Source: Linum tenue (Eukaryota > Streptophyta > Magnoliopsida > Malpighiales > Linaceae). From it: a stretch of 64,000 nucleotides of DNA. Made by a program: the position numbers and the translations under genes. The stretch spans positions 10,872,150-10,936,149 of the forward strand of contig CAMGYJ010000004.1 of NCBI GenBank assembly GCA_946122785.1. Direction: 5' to 3'. The notes under the pieces were generated by a model. That model searched no databases. It was given only the letters and a program-made list of their open reading frames with translations, and had not been told where the DNA came from. The stretch's first letter is position 1, and the number at the start of each line of letters is the position of its first letter. Positions 11,400 through 22,438 of the stretch are shown one piece after another.

Positions 11400-11894
11400 C
11401 CCCTTGGACAGCTGCTGGCCAACCAGATAGTTTGCGAAATTTGAGTACTAAGGGGTGACACTCTCCACCAAGCACATCATCATTAGTCGCTCATCTAGAA
11501 AGGAGTCGTTGATCTCCTCCTGGAGGTTGTCCTCAGGAGGTGCATCCAACCGGGAGAGATGATCAGCAGCAACATTTTCGGCTCCCTTATTCTCCCGGAT
11601 CTCGATTTCGAACTCCTGCAGTAATAAGATTCATCGTATGAGTCGAGACTTGGCATCGGTCTTGCTCATCAGGTATCGTATTGCGGAGTGATCCGTGTAC
11701 ACTGTCACATGGGACAAGAACAGATAAGGACAAAACTTATCAAAGGAGAACACCAACGCTAGCATCTCCTTCTCAATGGTGGTGTAGTTCTCCTGGGTAT
11801 CGTTAAGGGTCTTCGAGGCGTAGTAGATAGGATGGAAGTGCTGATCTCGCCTCTGCACCAAAACAACTCCAACAGCAAAGTCAATGCGCCTCAC
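11400..11894 (-). pseudogene. pol: RNaseH domain of element I, degenerate
   Basis: It degrades the RNA strand during reverse transcription. The frame at 11631-11894 has the YYASKTLN...TTIEKEMLAL block carrying the catalytic Glu and the [11 protein letters not shown] block with a catalytic Asp. The first Asp region (CDASDFAVG in A) reads RIDFAVG after a small deletion at the RT junction. The frame breaks at 11630, and linker sequence to integrase follows with stops. Confidence 0.8.
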
Positions 11895-12924
11895 ATCAGC
11901 TCAAACGGTAAAGACCAGTAAGGAGTGACCATGATAGGAGCATGAGTAAGCTTCTCCTTCAAGGTCATGAATGCCGTTGTGCACGCGTCAGTGAACTGGA
12001 AGGGGGCATCCTTCTCAAGGAGCTTCATCAGGGGAAAGTCGATCTTGGAGAAGTCTTTTATGAACCGCCTATAGAACCCTACATGGCCTAAGAAACTATG
12101 GATCCCCTTAACAGATGTGGGAGGAGGCAGCTTGCTGATTGTCTTGATCTTGGCTCTGTCTACCTCTATCCCCATCTTGGAGATCTTATGCCCCAGAACT
12201 ATGCCTTCGCGAACCATGAAGTGACACTTGTCCCAACTCAGCGCCAGGTTCGTCTCCTCGCACTGTTTCAGGACGAGTTCCAGGGTATGGAGACAGTCAG
12301 AGAATGAATCCCCATAAATTGAAAAGTCGTCCATGAACACCTTCATGATTTCTCCGACCAGTCGGGCAAAGATGGCGAGCATGCATCGCTAAAATGTTGC
12401 TGGGGAGTTGCAAAGCCCGAACGTGATTCTCCGGTAAGCAAATGTGCAGAAAGGGCAGGTGAAGGTGGTCTTCGCCTGGTCCTCCGGTGGAATGGGGATC
12501 CGAAAATACCCGGACATCCCATCCAGGAAATAGTAGAACTCGTGTCCTGCCAGCCTCTCCAGCATCTGGTCAATGAAAGCCAGCGCTAGTCGATGCAGAT
12601 GCGATACCCGGTCATCGTGCGCATCGGGATGAGCTCGTTCTTCCGTTGTGTACCACAGTCATCCCACCCTTCTTAGGCACCACCTGAGTGGGTCTGACCC
12701 ACTCGATGTCAGAAATGGCAAAGATGATCCCCGCGTCACAATCTCATCCCGAATCACTGCCTCTAGGTTCGGTGTCAATCTCCGCTGGGGCTGCCTCACT
12801 AGCCGTATCTCTTCCTCTAGGAGTATCCGGTGGGAACAGAAAGAAGGGCTGATCCCCGGATATCAGTGATCTTCCATGCCAGAGCTCGCTCGTACAGCTT
12901 CAATAGAGCCACCAGTCTGGTTTT
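11891..12924 (-). pseudogene. pol: Reverse transcriptase of element I, frameshifted
   Basis: It copies element RNA into DNA. Fingers and palm motifs are split over three frames from about 12900 down. The frame at 11891-12382 keeps the catalytic box VFMDDFSIYG (FMDD at 12326-12337) and the thumb region FLGHVGFYRRFIKDFS. The part covering the first catalytic Asp (FLDGMSGYF) is in another frame near 12500. The polyprotein is therefore not translatable as it stands. Confidence 0.83.
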
Positions 12925-13678
12925 CTACTCGGGTGTGAGGGTCGAGCTAATGATGACTGGTAGCTTGTTCCCCTCCCAGAGAAATTCATACTCCAAGTGA
13001 GGAGGGAGGGGCTTTAGCTCCAGTTCTAGTGGCTCCTCCAGAGAGGTGGTGATGCGAGTCGAGGATGAGATTCGTTTGATCAGTTTTTCAACCTCCAGGA
13101 ACTCGCCACTCTCCAACGCGGTCACTTGCTCTTCCAGCTGCCGCTCCTGCGATGCCTGCTCACCTAGTAAAATACAACGCTCAAGGGCATCGTCAGCACC
13201 CGCACTCGTGACGGCGAGTGCGGTTTCAAAATCAACCAGCATATCACAGTAATCCAAGTCATCATGCAAATGGGAATGCTTCGCATTATCGGACACTTAA
13301 AATGTAGCTTGTTCATCCCCAACCCGCAAGATTAACTTGCCACTATGCACATCAATCAGCGCCTTGGCGGTGGCGACAAATGGTCTACCCAAAATCAAAA
13401 TCAAAGGCACATCAACATGATATGTGAATGCACCCATGTTAACAAGCAAGTCCTCTATGATACGCCTAGGATGCACAATAGAGCAATCAGCTAACTGAAT
13501 GCTCATCCTAGCGGTTCTAGGTGAGCTTCTTAAACAGTTTATAGGACATGACATTAATGCTAGCGCCTAGGTCCGCCAATGACTTTCCTACATGTTTGCT
13601 GCCATTAACAAGAGGGATAGTAAAACTCCCTAGGTCTTTGCACTTCTCGGGCAGCTTGTTCTGCAGGATGGCAGAACA
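12925..13678 (-). pseudogene. pol: Protease and linker of element I, degenerate
   Basis: Aspartic protease that would cut the polyprotein. The active site DLGAS is encoded at 13559-13576 but in a different frame from the rest (13297-13554). The flap side has lost about ten residues between YPVDF and DVPLILGRP relative to A and B. The linker frame 12925-13296 ends ISSTLTPE just before RT. Confidence 0.8.
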
Positions 13679-15574
13679 CTACTCGCTCAGCATCACTGTC
13701 GAGAGATCCCCAAGTTTCTTTTTGTTGGTGAGGAGATCCTTCATGAATTTTGCGTACTTGGGCATCTTCGACAGTGCCTCCACGAACGACATGCTGATGT
13801 TGACATGCTTCAACATTGCCATGAATTTGGCAAACTCAGTCTGCAACTTGTCTTTGTGCATACGAGTGGGTAAGGAAAGCTGGGGAACATGCTCCTTAAC
13901 CACTGGCTGTGGCTTGGGAGCAGTTGCTTCTTTCTCGATCCCCACCTCTTCTTTGTCATCCAAAAGTGCTGAAGCAGGCGTTGGTTCCTCCTGCCTGGCC
14001 GGAGCAGGGATAACAGATGTCGTCTTGCCACTTCGAGTAGTGATGGCATCTAACTACTGGTGAGGCTCGGAAGGATTTGGAATGGTGGTGGCAGGCAGAG
14101 TTCCCGGTGCAAAATTCGTTGTGCACGTGCTCACGAAGGCCTGCACCATGTTTTTCAGCTCTGACATCTGGTCATCCTGTGTTGGAGTTATTGTCGGTTG
14201 GGCAAATTGTCGCTGCTGCTGAAATGGTTGCCCCAGTCTGGGCTAATAAGGCTGCTGTTGTGGAAATGGACCCTGTCGGGCCTGGAAAGGCTACCTTTGC
14301 TGAAAACCACCCGCTGGTGCTGAGAAACCGAGAGGCTTGGTGGTGTTGCTGTTGTTGCCATTCTAGGAGAAATTGGAATGCTGGCGCCACCCCTCATTAT
14401 ATGTTCTACTGTAAGGATCAAGGCGCCGAGCATTGGCAATGAAGTCCAACTGCTCTTGGGGTGTAGAAGACTCCCGCATAGCCTAGCAGTCTTTCACCAA
14501 ATGGTTCGAGCTCTCACACCACTGAAACTGTGCAACTGAAGGGGCGGCCAAACCTCTGCCAGGAATGAGACTGTTGGGCTGCTTTAATGTCTCGACCAGC
14601 TCTGCCACCTCTCGCTCAAGCCCGGATCTAGCCTCCATGGAATGCACACCTCGATCCCAGAAGTTCCTTCCTCTGGTGCTCTGCCCCCAAGAGTGATCTC
14701 TAGCAGCCAAAGTACTGATCATCTGATTCAACTCGGGTGGAGTTTTAGTGAGAATGTCCCCACCTGGGCATAGAGACTCGATCACCCTCTGGCCCTATGG
14801 AGATAGGGCACTGTAGAAGTTCCCCACAGTGAATGCATCACTAAAACCGTGATGGGGACCCTGCCAGAAAAATCCCTAGTATCGTTCCCAAGCATCACGT
14901 AGTGACTCATCTGGCTCCTGGCGAAAATGAGTGATCTCCCGCTGAATCTCCGAGGTCTTCGAGGCCGGATAGTACCTGTGCACGAACTTGTTGGCCAGAT
15001 CATCCAAAGAAGTGTTGGACAATGGTGGCTGGGTCTCTAACCACCTCTTTGCATGCCCCGCCAGAGAGTGGGGGAAGAGGTGAAGACGGATTCCATCATC
15101 CGGTACACCGTTCAGCTTGAACCCATTGGTAAGCTGCAAGAAACTGGATGGAGGATGTTATCAATTGAATCCAGCATGGCTTGATCTCAAACTTATTTGC
15201 TGTAATGGGCGGATACAAGATAACGGGGCGGATGTCGGCGATTCGTGGAGTGTAGTAGTACTCCATAGTAGGACCCTGCGGGGTGGCAGATGGTGAGCAC
15301 CATCTGCTTGGGGGACTGGATTATTGTCCTGAACCTGATTAACTCGGGGAACCTGCATGGGCATCCCTAGGGGTTGGTTCTGCCCCAGGTTCAGGTTCAC
15401 CCTGTTGTGCTCGTCGCCCATTTCGTACTCCTGCTCGGAGTCGCGGCTTAGATGGTCGTCGACTTGCACTTCCTCCATAGCCAGTCTTGCTCGCTGTAGC
15501 CTCCTAAGATGGCGACAAGTGCGTTCTAGCTCCGGATCCAACAGCAGTAATTCTCCCGACTGGCTATGGGTCAT
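13679..15574 (-). pseudogene. gag: Gag of element I, degenerate
   Basis: Capsid/nucleocapsid precursor. It starts at the Met at 15574 (MTHSQSGE; MTRSQSG in A, B and K). A frameshift near 15290 breaks the N-terminal domain. The retrotransposon-gag core with WLETQPPLS and FVHRYYPASKT is at 14876-15139, followed by a stop. A further frame covers 14483-14785, ending in a zinc-knuckle-like WCESSNHLVKDC whose first Cys is Phe. A Gln/Pro-rich stretch and a conserved block (13679-13963) close the protein. Confidence 0.83.
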
Positions 15575-15697
15575 GCACTACCTACACACAACCAAGCAAG
15601 CAAACCCGTGAAGACACAAGTGGGACAAAGCAAAATAATCAATGCGGAAAAGAAATGCTAAAGTAAAAGAAATTACATTTCTTCAACAACCTAGCCG

Positions 15698-15715
15698 TCC
15701 TCGTCAAAGACATCA
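15698..15715 (-). promoter_or_regulatory. Eroded tRNA-Asp primer-binding site of I
   Basis: Position and spacing match the other elements, but 6 of the 18 bases differ from the tRNA-Asp complement. This is the most decayed primer site in the window. Confidence 0.7.
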
Positions 15716-15721
15716 AAAACT

Positions 15722-17094
15722 TGACTCGCTTGTACTGTCACAGTAGAAAGTGGCCAAGTGTAACTTAACCACCTACTAATGCGTAGTATAGCGGGTTTAG
15801 AATTAAATGTCAACCCGGGTCCTAGGTGTGATGACTATTCCGTGAAATTCTTATTATTTAGCGGTTCAACTGTAATGAAGTTCCAACTAAACTAGCAAAC
15901 AAAAGCAGTAAAGGTTGTGTTCCAAGTTTGAGAGAGGTCACCCAGATATGGTTCCCCCTAGACTGCAGTTAAACCAAGTTGTAATTCACCCAGTCCAATT
16001 TCAATGATAATTATACAGCGGAAGGTTCTTAGACAGTCTAAAGTCTCGACTAAAGGTCTCCAGACCCTCTCAATCTGAATCCCCAGCGGGCGACTAACCT
16101 CCACCGGAGTAAACAGACTGAGGCCCTAACGCACCAAACCTCCTCCACTGGAGTAAATCCCGTACAAAATAGTGAACCGACTCATTGAATAAAGCCGTCA
16201 ATTCACTACCTTCAATTAAGGGTGCTCTATCAACCTAGGCAAATATTCTCTTTCTAAGTCAAAGCATGAATTACAGGAATTTGATCAGGATTCATGCAAT
16301 TCAGAAAATCATGTCTCAATTGAATATAATTGATATCAAAGAACATGTACTTGGGTTCATACAACCAAACCTAACATACAAATCTAGGGTTCTTCATACC
16401 CAGGTGAGTGAGAGAGTTTACTCCATAGAGAGAGAAGAGAAATCAGCTTCAGATGCGAAAATCATTCTGTGAAGGATGAAAATATGCTTCTGGGAATCAA
16501 TTGACACTTCTCCAAGCTTCCACCGAGCTCCAATGGTGATGAAGATCGATTTAGGGCGCTTAGAAGTTCTGTTGATCGCTCTTTCTCTCTCTCTAGGTTT
16601 TTTGCTTTCTTTCTCTGAAATCGGATTCCCTCTCAAAAGAGGCTTTCTTCCCTTCAAAAGGGGCAGATCACGATACTCGGCCTTAATACCCGATCGGGTA
16701 TTTTAGGTGACCGGCCGGGTATTTTAAAATGCTTGGCAACGGGAAAGGGGAAATACCCGATCGAGGTTCAGAATACCCGATCGGGTATTTAAGCCTCCTG
16801 GCTGGGACCCCTTCTGCTTCTTTGGCCCCCAAAATGCCTTTACCCGGTCGCCTTCTTCTCATATATCTAGTCGGGTATTTTAGTGCATGACCGGGTATTT
16901 TTGCCTCACATCTCCTCTTGCTCCAACTTTCCACTTTTCGACCCGAAACTCGTTTCCACGCCTCCATATCCACGCCAAGTCCTGAAATATGACAATAACG
17001 AACAACCTAGCGCGAAATCAGCCTAAAACACGAGAATCGACTCTCAAACAGTTCAAGAATGGTGGTCAAAACATGTGCAAATAATGGTCTATCA
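15722..17094 (-). repeat. 5' LTR of element I
   Basis: 1373 bp, beginning TGACTCGCTTGT and ending TGGTCTATCA. Palindromes of the ACCCGATCGGGT type lie at about 16678-16905. It is related to the LTR of A, both starting TGATAGACC on their coding strands. Confidence 0.9.
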
Positions 17095-17227
17095 CAACTC
17101 GAATGCACGTCACAGTCATCATTATAGGTTGTCCTAGTCACAAGCAAGTTACCATGCATCAAAGCTAATAGCCAATCGATTCACCACATACAATCAGAGT
17201 GCCAATATGATTATGCAAATATGAGTA

Positions 17228-17355
17228 CTTGGAGCCCTAAAATTTCGAAATTTTAACAGTGGAGTGGGCTCCAAGCACACACATACAACCAAACATTCAC
17301 ACAACAGAGGGTTGGAACCCCCTCCCCCCCCCCCCCCCCCCACACTTCAGCACTT
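17228..17355 (-). other. 3'-UTR cis module of G: SL1 and expanded internal polypurine motif
   Basis: Outer stem 17228-17236 with 17267-17275. The inner repeat AAAATTTCGAAATTTT is a perfect palindrome. The internal polypurine motif is expanded to a run of C on the plus strand (about 17322-17340). SL2 is missing because the captured segment begins here. Confidence 0.75.
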
Positions 17356-17438
17356 AGAACAATTGAGAAGGTCAAAGATTCTTTCAATCTTCTTTACCCA
17401 GTCCAGATTATTCTTCGTCCACAGTTCCTCAAGTTCAT
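17347..17438 (-). pseudogene. Tekay-like gag scrap fused in frame behind H protease
   Basis: About 75 bp (17356-17430) match the Tekay gag of element F (23993-24067) at most positions. The translated ELWTKN...DWVKKIERIFDLL matches ELWTKN...YWVKKIEIIFDLL of F. It is read in the same frame as the preceding protease and stops at 17347 inside G sequence. It marks a recombination point between three elements. Confidence 0.7.
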
Positions 17439-17839
17439 CCTTGTACCTCCCGATTTCGATTTTCACTTTAGCTCGCTTTGTCACCCGAATTGACCCATAA
17501 TCATTCAACCAGTGTAAATTGTAGGGCTCAGGGTGTCTAATTATGCTCAGCTCGAGTTTATTTACAGCGTCTTGGCTAATGACATTTGTACAACTCCCAC
17601 CATCGATAATCAATGAAAGAACCTTACCTTGGACCAAATCAACGTGAATTGAACAAGGTCTCTCGCTGGCTGAAATCCTGATCATTGTTGATGGCCAGAG
17701 CTCTCCTGCTGACGCCCAGAAGATTCCCAGGTGCAGCAACTTCCATTTCAAGCTCCTCATCGACCTTCTCCTCTTCGCTAGAGTTAGACTGCTCTTCATC
17801 AGTGAGGTAGGCACCGTCTCTGATCACCAGCGTCTTCAC
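17431..17839 (-). pseudogene. pol: Chromovirus protease (H), partial
   Basis: The DGGSCTNV motif and the following HPEPYNLHWLND block are typical of the protease of CRM/Reina/Galadriel-type chromoviruses. Two overlapping frames (17347-17814 and 17639-17839) show a frameshift between the acidic linker after the zinc knuckle and the protease. No RT, RNaseH or integrase follows: H is cut off after the protease. Confidence 0.75.
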
Positions 17840-18780
17840 ATTGGGGCACTGGATGGCCTTATGGCCCCTGCCATGACATTTGAAACACTAAATCTCTCCA
17901 AAGCGCTCAATTGGAGCAGGATTCGCGTTTTAGGGAACAGGTTTGGGGGGTTCAAGACAGGTTTGAGTCGAATTGGACTCACCAACTGTCTCGACTGCCT
18001 GTTTTCTTGTCGGAGCGAACCTCCTGCTAGTCACCATCTTTTGTTGCTTCTCTATCTTGATGGCAAGGTGCAAAGCTTCTTTTAGGTCCATAAAGGACCT
18101 CAGGTCGACTTCCCGTCTGATATCTCGACTCAACCCATGGAGGAATCGCGCAATTATGCCCTCCCTGTCTTCTCGCACATCGACTCGCATTAGCAAAAGT
18201 TCCAACTCGTGAAAGTACTCCTCCACGCTACGTCCTCCTTTTCGAATCGCTTGCAACGATCTGTGGAGCTCCCTCTAATAGTACGCGAGTACGAATCGAT
18301 CACACATCAATCCACGTAGCTCTTCCCAGTCCGTCATCTCTGGCTGCAAGTTCTGCCGTCGTCGGAGACGAATCTTCTCCCACCACTGAGCTGCATAGTC
18401 AGTGAACTCGATGGTGGCTAGGGCCATGTTTTGCTGCTCCGTATGATGCCCATACTGTAAGAAAAGAACCATATTTCGCTCCCAGTCCAGTTATGATGAG
18501 GCATTGATCGCCGCTCTCGACGGGGTCGATCGTGATGGGGTTCGTTAACGACAAGTCATCGTTCCAACTCCGCAATCCTGCCCAAAAACTCTTGATTGCC
18601 CGCTGGGTTCGCGTCGCCGGGGACTTCCCCTTCATGGACTCTATTTTCCTGCCGGTTGATTGCGTTAAACCGTTGGTCAATTTCTCGCTTAAATTGACCT
18701 AATTGATCCTGGATTTCAGTCTCGAATGTCTCCCTCATCCGATCAAGAAATTCATCCATGTTAAACGCTTGTATCGTCAT
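17840..18780 (-). pseudogene. gag: Chromovirus gag (H), degenerate
   Basis: Retrotransposon gag core in pieces: 18275-18472 with AAQWWEKIRLRR, and 17930-18256 with SVEEYFHELELLL and ARFLHGLSRDIR. A complete CX2CX4HX4C zinc knuckle is encoded at 17846-17887. The N-terminal part with MDEFLDRMRETFE starts near 18780. Breaks lie near 18260 and 18480-18560. The lineage is a chromovirus of CRM/Reina/Galadriel type; I cannot resolve further. Confidence 0.75.
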
Positions 18781-18908
18781 GGATTTCCCTTCAATTTGTT
18801 CTTCGAATTTCTGACGTCGGATTGCAGGGTCACTGGAAACATGACCTTTCGATCTCGTCCAACACGTTGATTCAGCAACGACGTCCTTTGTACTGTCCAC
18901 TGCGTTTG

Positions 18909-18926
18909 AACCAGGCTCTGATACCA
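18909..18926 (-). promoter_or_regulatory. Primer-binding site of H (initiator tRNA-Met)
   Basis: The plus strand AACCAGGCTCTGATACCA matches the plant initiator tRNA-Met 3' end at 17 of 18 positions. It lies 2 nt from the LTR end TGATAACACCC. Confidence 0.85.
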
Positions 18927-18928
18927 CT

Positions 18929-19911
18929 TGATAACACCCTGCGTGGGTGATTTGGATTCAGAATTGCACAGCCAAGCCTCTCTCGAACTTTGGTTCGAAA
19001 CTTGAATTAAAGAACACCAAAATACGGTTTTGGATTTGGATGGAGATAGGACTTTCATGCAGCTTTAACGAAGGGAAAGAAGCTCAAAAAGTATCAATTC
19101 GTTGCTCGGCCACAATTAGGGTGACTACCTAATTGATACAAGCTCAAGATCGAGCCTAGAAACACCTAGGAAGATCCCCAATTCCACGAGCAAGTTGCTA
19201 TAGAACTCAAAAGCCTCTCGGTTTACTTTCATTCAATAATAATCTAACTATTACATCGCAATTCATGGTTTAAATAGACTAACTGACTTGCAACTCAAGT
19301 TAAACAATATCCTAAATAAGAACCAACTCAAACAGAAATAAATTCTAACTTGAAAAGGAAAATAAACGAAGTAGTGCATGAATCCTAATCCTGCTCGGAT
19401 TCGGATTGTTCTTCCTCCAACAGCCAGTGTCGATATGATTTTCAAGCTTCTCGTTCGAGCACTTCCAGGGATCGAGCGCATCACCCAATCCCACGTTCGT
19501 TGTAGAAGAAGATACGTACTTTCATGGATGACAACCCATGAATCTCGACTCTCCTTCCTGCTCTTCGACGAGAGCTCCAAAGATGACTCCTCGCTCACAA
19601 TCCCATACTTAGCCGAATCAGGCTGTCTTTCTAGTGTCGAGCTAGAATCTTCATCGTCTTGGAAAGCCCTCTTCTCGACCTCAGCTCGAGCTCCAAAACA
19701 CTTCATTCTAACAAACAGCTCTCCCTCTTTAAAACAAGCCCAAGAACTCGAGTTTTCACCAAGCCAAGAATGAGTTACGCTTGTCCAAAATGAGCACCTG
19801 AAATCGTCAAAAACACTTAGGCAAAAATGAGGTTTCTTTAACTCGTTTAGATGGCCTTCATGCTCAATCAATTCCAATCGTATTAAGCTCCAATTTGAGA
19901 TCATATCAAGC
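18929..19911 (-). repeat. LTR fragment of chromovirus H
   Basis: Begins TGATAACACCC next to the initiator-Met primer site. A TTTAAATAG box (19269-19277, plus strand) could be the TATA region. The distal end merges into G leader sequence at about 19911, without a TG...CA boundary, so the LTR is truncated. A 232-codon ORF across it is treated as chance. Confidence 0.65.
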
Positions 19912-20042
19912 CATATGGATTCATGATTCAGATTTGCACAATCATAAACAAAAACACCCAAGTGTAAAGCAAAGGTGGAAAAGAAAAAAGAAAAAAAAAT
20001 GCTAAAGTAACAAACCTAGGCCTTTCCTAATAATCTAGAAGG

Positions 20043-20060
20043 TCCCTAGCAACGGCGCCA
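20043..20060 (-). promoter_or_regulatory. Primer-binding site of G (tRNA-Asp)
   Basis: 16 of 18 positions match the tRNA-Asp complement. Spacing to the LTR is 6 nt as in the other Athila-like elements. Confidence 0.85.
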
Positions 20061-20066
20061 AAAACT

Positions 20067-21477
20067 TGACTTGCTAAACACAACCCCTAAAAATGGCCAA
20101 GTGTAACCAATGAAAGGGACTGCAATATAGTGGTGCATGTAATAAATATCGAATCCTCGGGTCTCTAGATGTACTATTACTCAGCTTCAGTTCATTATCT
20201 AGCAAATCAGATTAAGGATTGATTAACTAAACTACTCTACTAACTAAACTAAGTAAAACTACTAATTACATGTTGGGAACTCACTTAGGTATGACTCCCC
20301 CTAGTTTGTAGTTAGGCCAAGTTGTAATTCACCCAATCCAGTTCAGTTGACAGATATACCGCGGAAAGTTCTTAACTGGTCTGGACTCTAGACTAAAGTT
20401 ATTTAGACCTCTCGGTTAGAATACCCGGCAGGCGACTAACCTCCACTAGCATAAGCTAACCAAGGTAAAACACACAAAACTTCCTCTACTAGCTTTGATT
20501 CTAGTACAGAGCAGTGAATCGATTTCTCGACTAAATCAATCGCTCCATTACTTCCAATTGAGGTTGCTCTATTAACCTATGCAGAGACTATTGTTCTAGG
20601 TTAAAGCAGGAATCACATAAGTTTGATCAGGACTTAAGTAATTCTGAATAAATGCCTCAACTAAATATGAAATGTCAATCAATCAAGTATTCAAGTTCAT
20701 ACAAATCTTTCTATCATACAAATCTAGGGTTCCTCAAAACCTAAGTGAAGGGAAGTTACTCCATAGAGAAGAGAGAGAATGTAGAAATATGATCTAGATC
20801 TTCAATTTCCATCTCCAAGCTTGATTCCCGACCTTCAATGGCGAAGAAATCCTCCAAAATAGCTCCAAGAATGTTCCCAATGTGCTCTCTCTCTCTCTAG
20901 GGGCCGTCCCTTGGGTGTTTGGGATCCAAAACCCATCTCCCCCCTTCAGAATCCACAAAAACGCATTTATATAGCTTGTAGAAGCCAATTTATGGCTCCA
21001 ATTTATGGCCGTAACCTTTGGGGTTTAGGCCGTAACTTTTAGAATGTATTCTGCCTCCCGTGTCCCTGAGTTACGGCCTAAATGGCAAAGTTACGGTCTG
21101 AACTGTAACTTTGAAGGCCAGCCGGTAACTCTGGAGATGCTGTTGTCTTTCGATCATTTCTCCCTCATCCGAACTCTGAATCAGTCGCCGTTTGATCCCA
21201 GACTCTCCTAGTCTCGTCCTATTTCTTGACATGCATAGATTACATGATTATTTTTCCATTAAAGGATGTATAAATCCATTTTTCTTTGGGTCATGCTCGA
21301 GTTGCCAATTGATCTCTGATTGTCTTGAAACTTGCGCCTATGCTTCACTTTACATGATAGGACCTGAAATGTGACAAAGGAACACAACCTAGCGTAGATT
21401 AGGCCAAAGTATGATAAAAACCAAGCTAAACAATCAAGAAACGAGGGATAAAAACATGTGCAAATTCAGTGTTATCA
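20067..21477 (-). repeat. 5' LTR of element G
   Basis: 1411 bp, TGACTTGCTAAAC to CAGTGTTATCA. A clear TATA box (TATATAAAT on the coding strand, 20965-20973) is present. Upstream of it (20985-21115) is an array of TTACGGCCTAAA / GGCCGTAAC repeats, occupying the place of the palindromes in the other LTR families. Confidence 0.88.
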
Positions 21478-21502
21478 AACATATATAGGAAAGACGTGGA
21501 TG

Positions 21503-21685
21503 TTACATTTTTCTCCCCTGTAAATAAAATTTCGTCCCGAAATTTTCCTTGAAACAGGTAAGGGTATTTACTCTTATGTTTGCTTCTGTCTTCCATATAG
21601 TATTTTCGCCAGTATGATTCTTCCATTTCACTTTCACCATAGGAATACCCTGATTCCTAAGTTGCTTCAGTTTTGCGATCAACAA
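21503..21685 (-). pseudogene. pol: Chromodomain at the integrase C-terminus of F
   Basis: The frame contains VKVKWKNHTGENTIWKTEA, the conserved core of retrotransposon chromodomains, followed by the LF...EF..TKFYLQGRK end typical of Tekay. Chromodomains steer integration to marked chromatin. The frame runs past the polypurine tract into the LTR because the original stop is lost. Confidence 0.78.
21508..21519 (-). promoter_or_regulatory. Polypurine tract of F
   Basis: The coding strand reads AGGGGAGAAAAA directly before the LTR start TGTAACATCC. Confidence 0.78.
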
Positions 21686-21725
21686 TATCTAATGAATTCA
21701 CACATAACTTAGATCCCTCTGGATC

Positions 21726-22438
21726 TCAATTTGCTCTAGTTCTCGTATGTGAAAAAGGTTTGATTGATATCGTCAAAGCAAACTTAAATGGAAGACATGT
21801 TAAACTTGTGACGGTCCTAGTGGCAAAGCAAGTCAATAAGCTATAACCTATTCTCTCAAGAATTTTATAAGGTCCAATAGACCTAGGACTCAGTTTGCAT
21901 TTCAAATGATCTCGAATCATTTTGAATTTTATCTACAATGATTGGTGCACTTTTAGGCACCCTCCAACTGCCTTATCCCTTCTTCTCTCAACAAACTGGG
22001 ACATGCCACTCTTCCCCCACTAACCCCATATAGAGCCATGCTTATACTTCTTCGATATTAACTATTGTAGGCAAACTCCATAAGTAGCAATTGATCATCC
22101 CATGATCCATGGATTTTCATCATGCAAGCTCATAACATTTCCTTAAGCGTGAGGATAGTTAGCTCAGATTGTACGTCCATCTGGGATGAAAGGTGGTGGA
22201 AAGGTTAAGGTTGGTAATTAGAGGTCCTTATGAGATTTCCAAAAATGAGAAGTGAATCTCGGATTCTATCCGACGCAATTGACACTTGTATCCCATGGAG
22301 TCTCACAATCTCTTCTACATACTTCCTTGCTAGAGATTTCAGTGAACAAATAGATATATAGTGGGCCAACTTGGTTAGTCGATCCACAATCACCCACACT
22401 GTATCATTCTTTCTTTGGGTTTTAGAAATCATAGACAA
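21726..22438 (-). pseudogene. pol: Integrase of F, fragments
   Basis: The catalytic-core piece at 22205-22438 (NDTVWVIVDRLTKLAH and YVEEIVRLHGIQVSIASDR) carries two catalytic Asp positions. The C-terminal linker at 21726-21920 has KLSPRSIGPYKILERIG. Many stops lie between them. Confidence 0.8.

Larger units (their letters stand above)
1..17094 (-). mobile_element. Element I: Athila-type Ty3/gypsy retrotransposon, near-complete, left end cut by window
   Basis: Read on the minus strand the order is 5' LTR (15722-17094), primer site, gag, protease, RT, RNaseH, integrase, intron-like segment, post-pol ORF, 3' UTR, polypurine tract, 3' LTR (1-1026, truncated by the window edge). Without nested element J the internal part is about 9.3 kb, giving roughly 12 kb in total, normal for Athila. 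All ORFs carry frameshifts or stops, so it is dead. The base next to the 5' LTR is followed by CAACT (17095-17099), the expected half of a 5-bp target duplication; the partner lies outside the window. It is inserted in the 3' UTR of element G. Confidence 0.88.
17095..21477 (-). mobile_element. Element G: Athila-like element with captured chromovirus sequence (right part)
   Basis: Complete 5' LTR (20067-21477), primer site (20043-20060), a short leader homologous to that of J, C and E, then 2.5 kb of foreign chromovirus sequence (17356 to about 19911), then G's own 3' UTR (17095-17355). Its 3' LTR lies beyond element I, outside the window. It sits in the F LTR; the flank AACAT at 21478-21482 should be one half of the target duplication. 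Confidence 0.75.

Noticed and set aside
19263..19961. 232-codon minus-strand ORF across the H LTR
   Set aside because: It spans the G leader/H LTR junction, begins in non-coding leader and shows no motif; long ORFs in an LTR are expected by chance.
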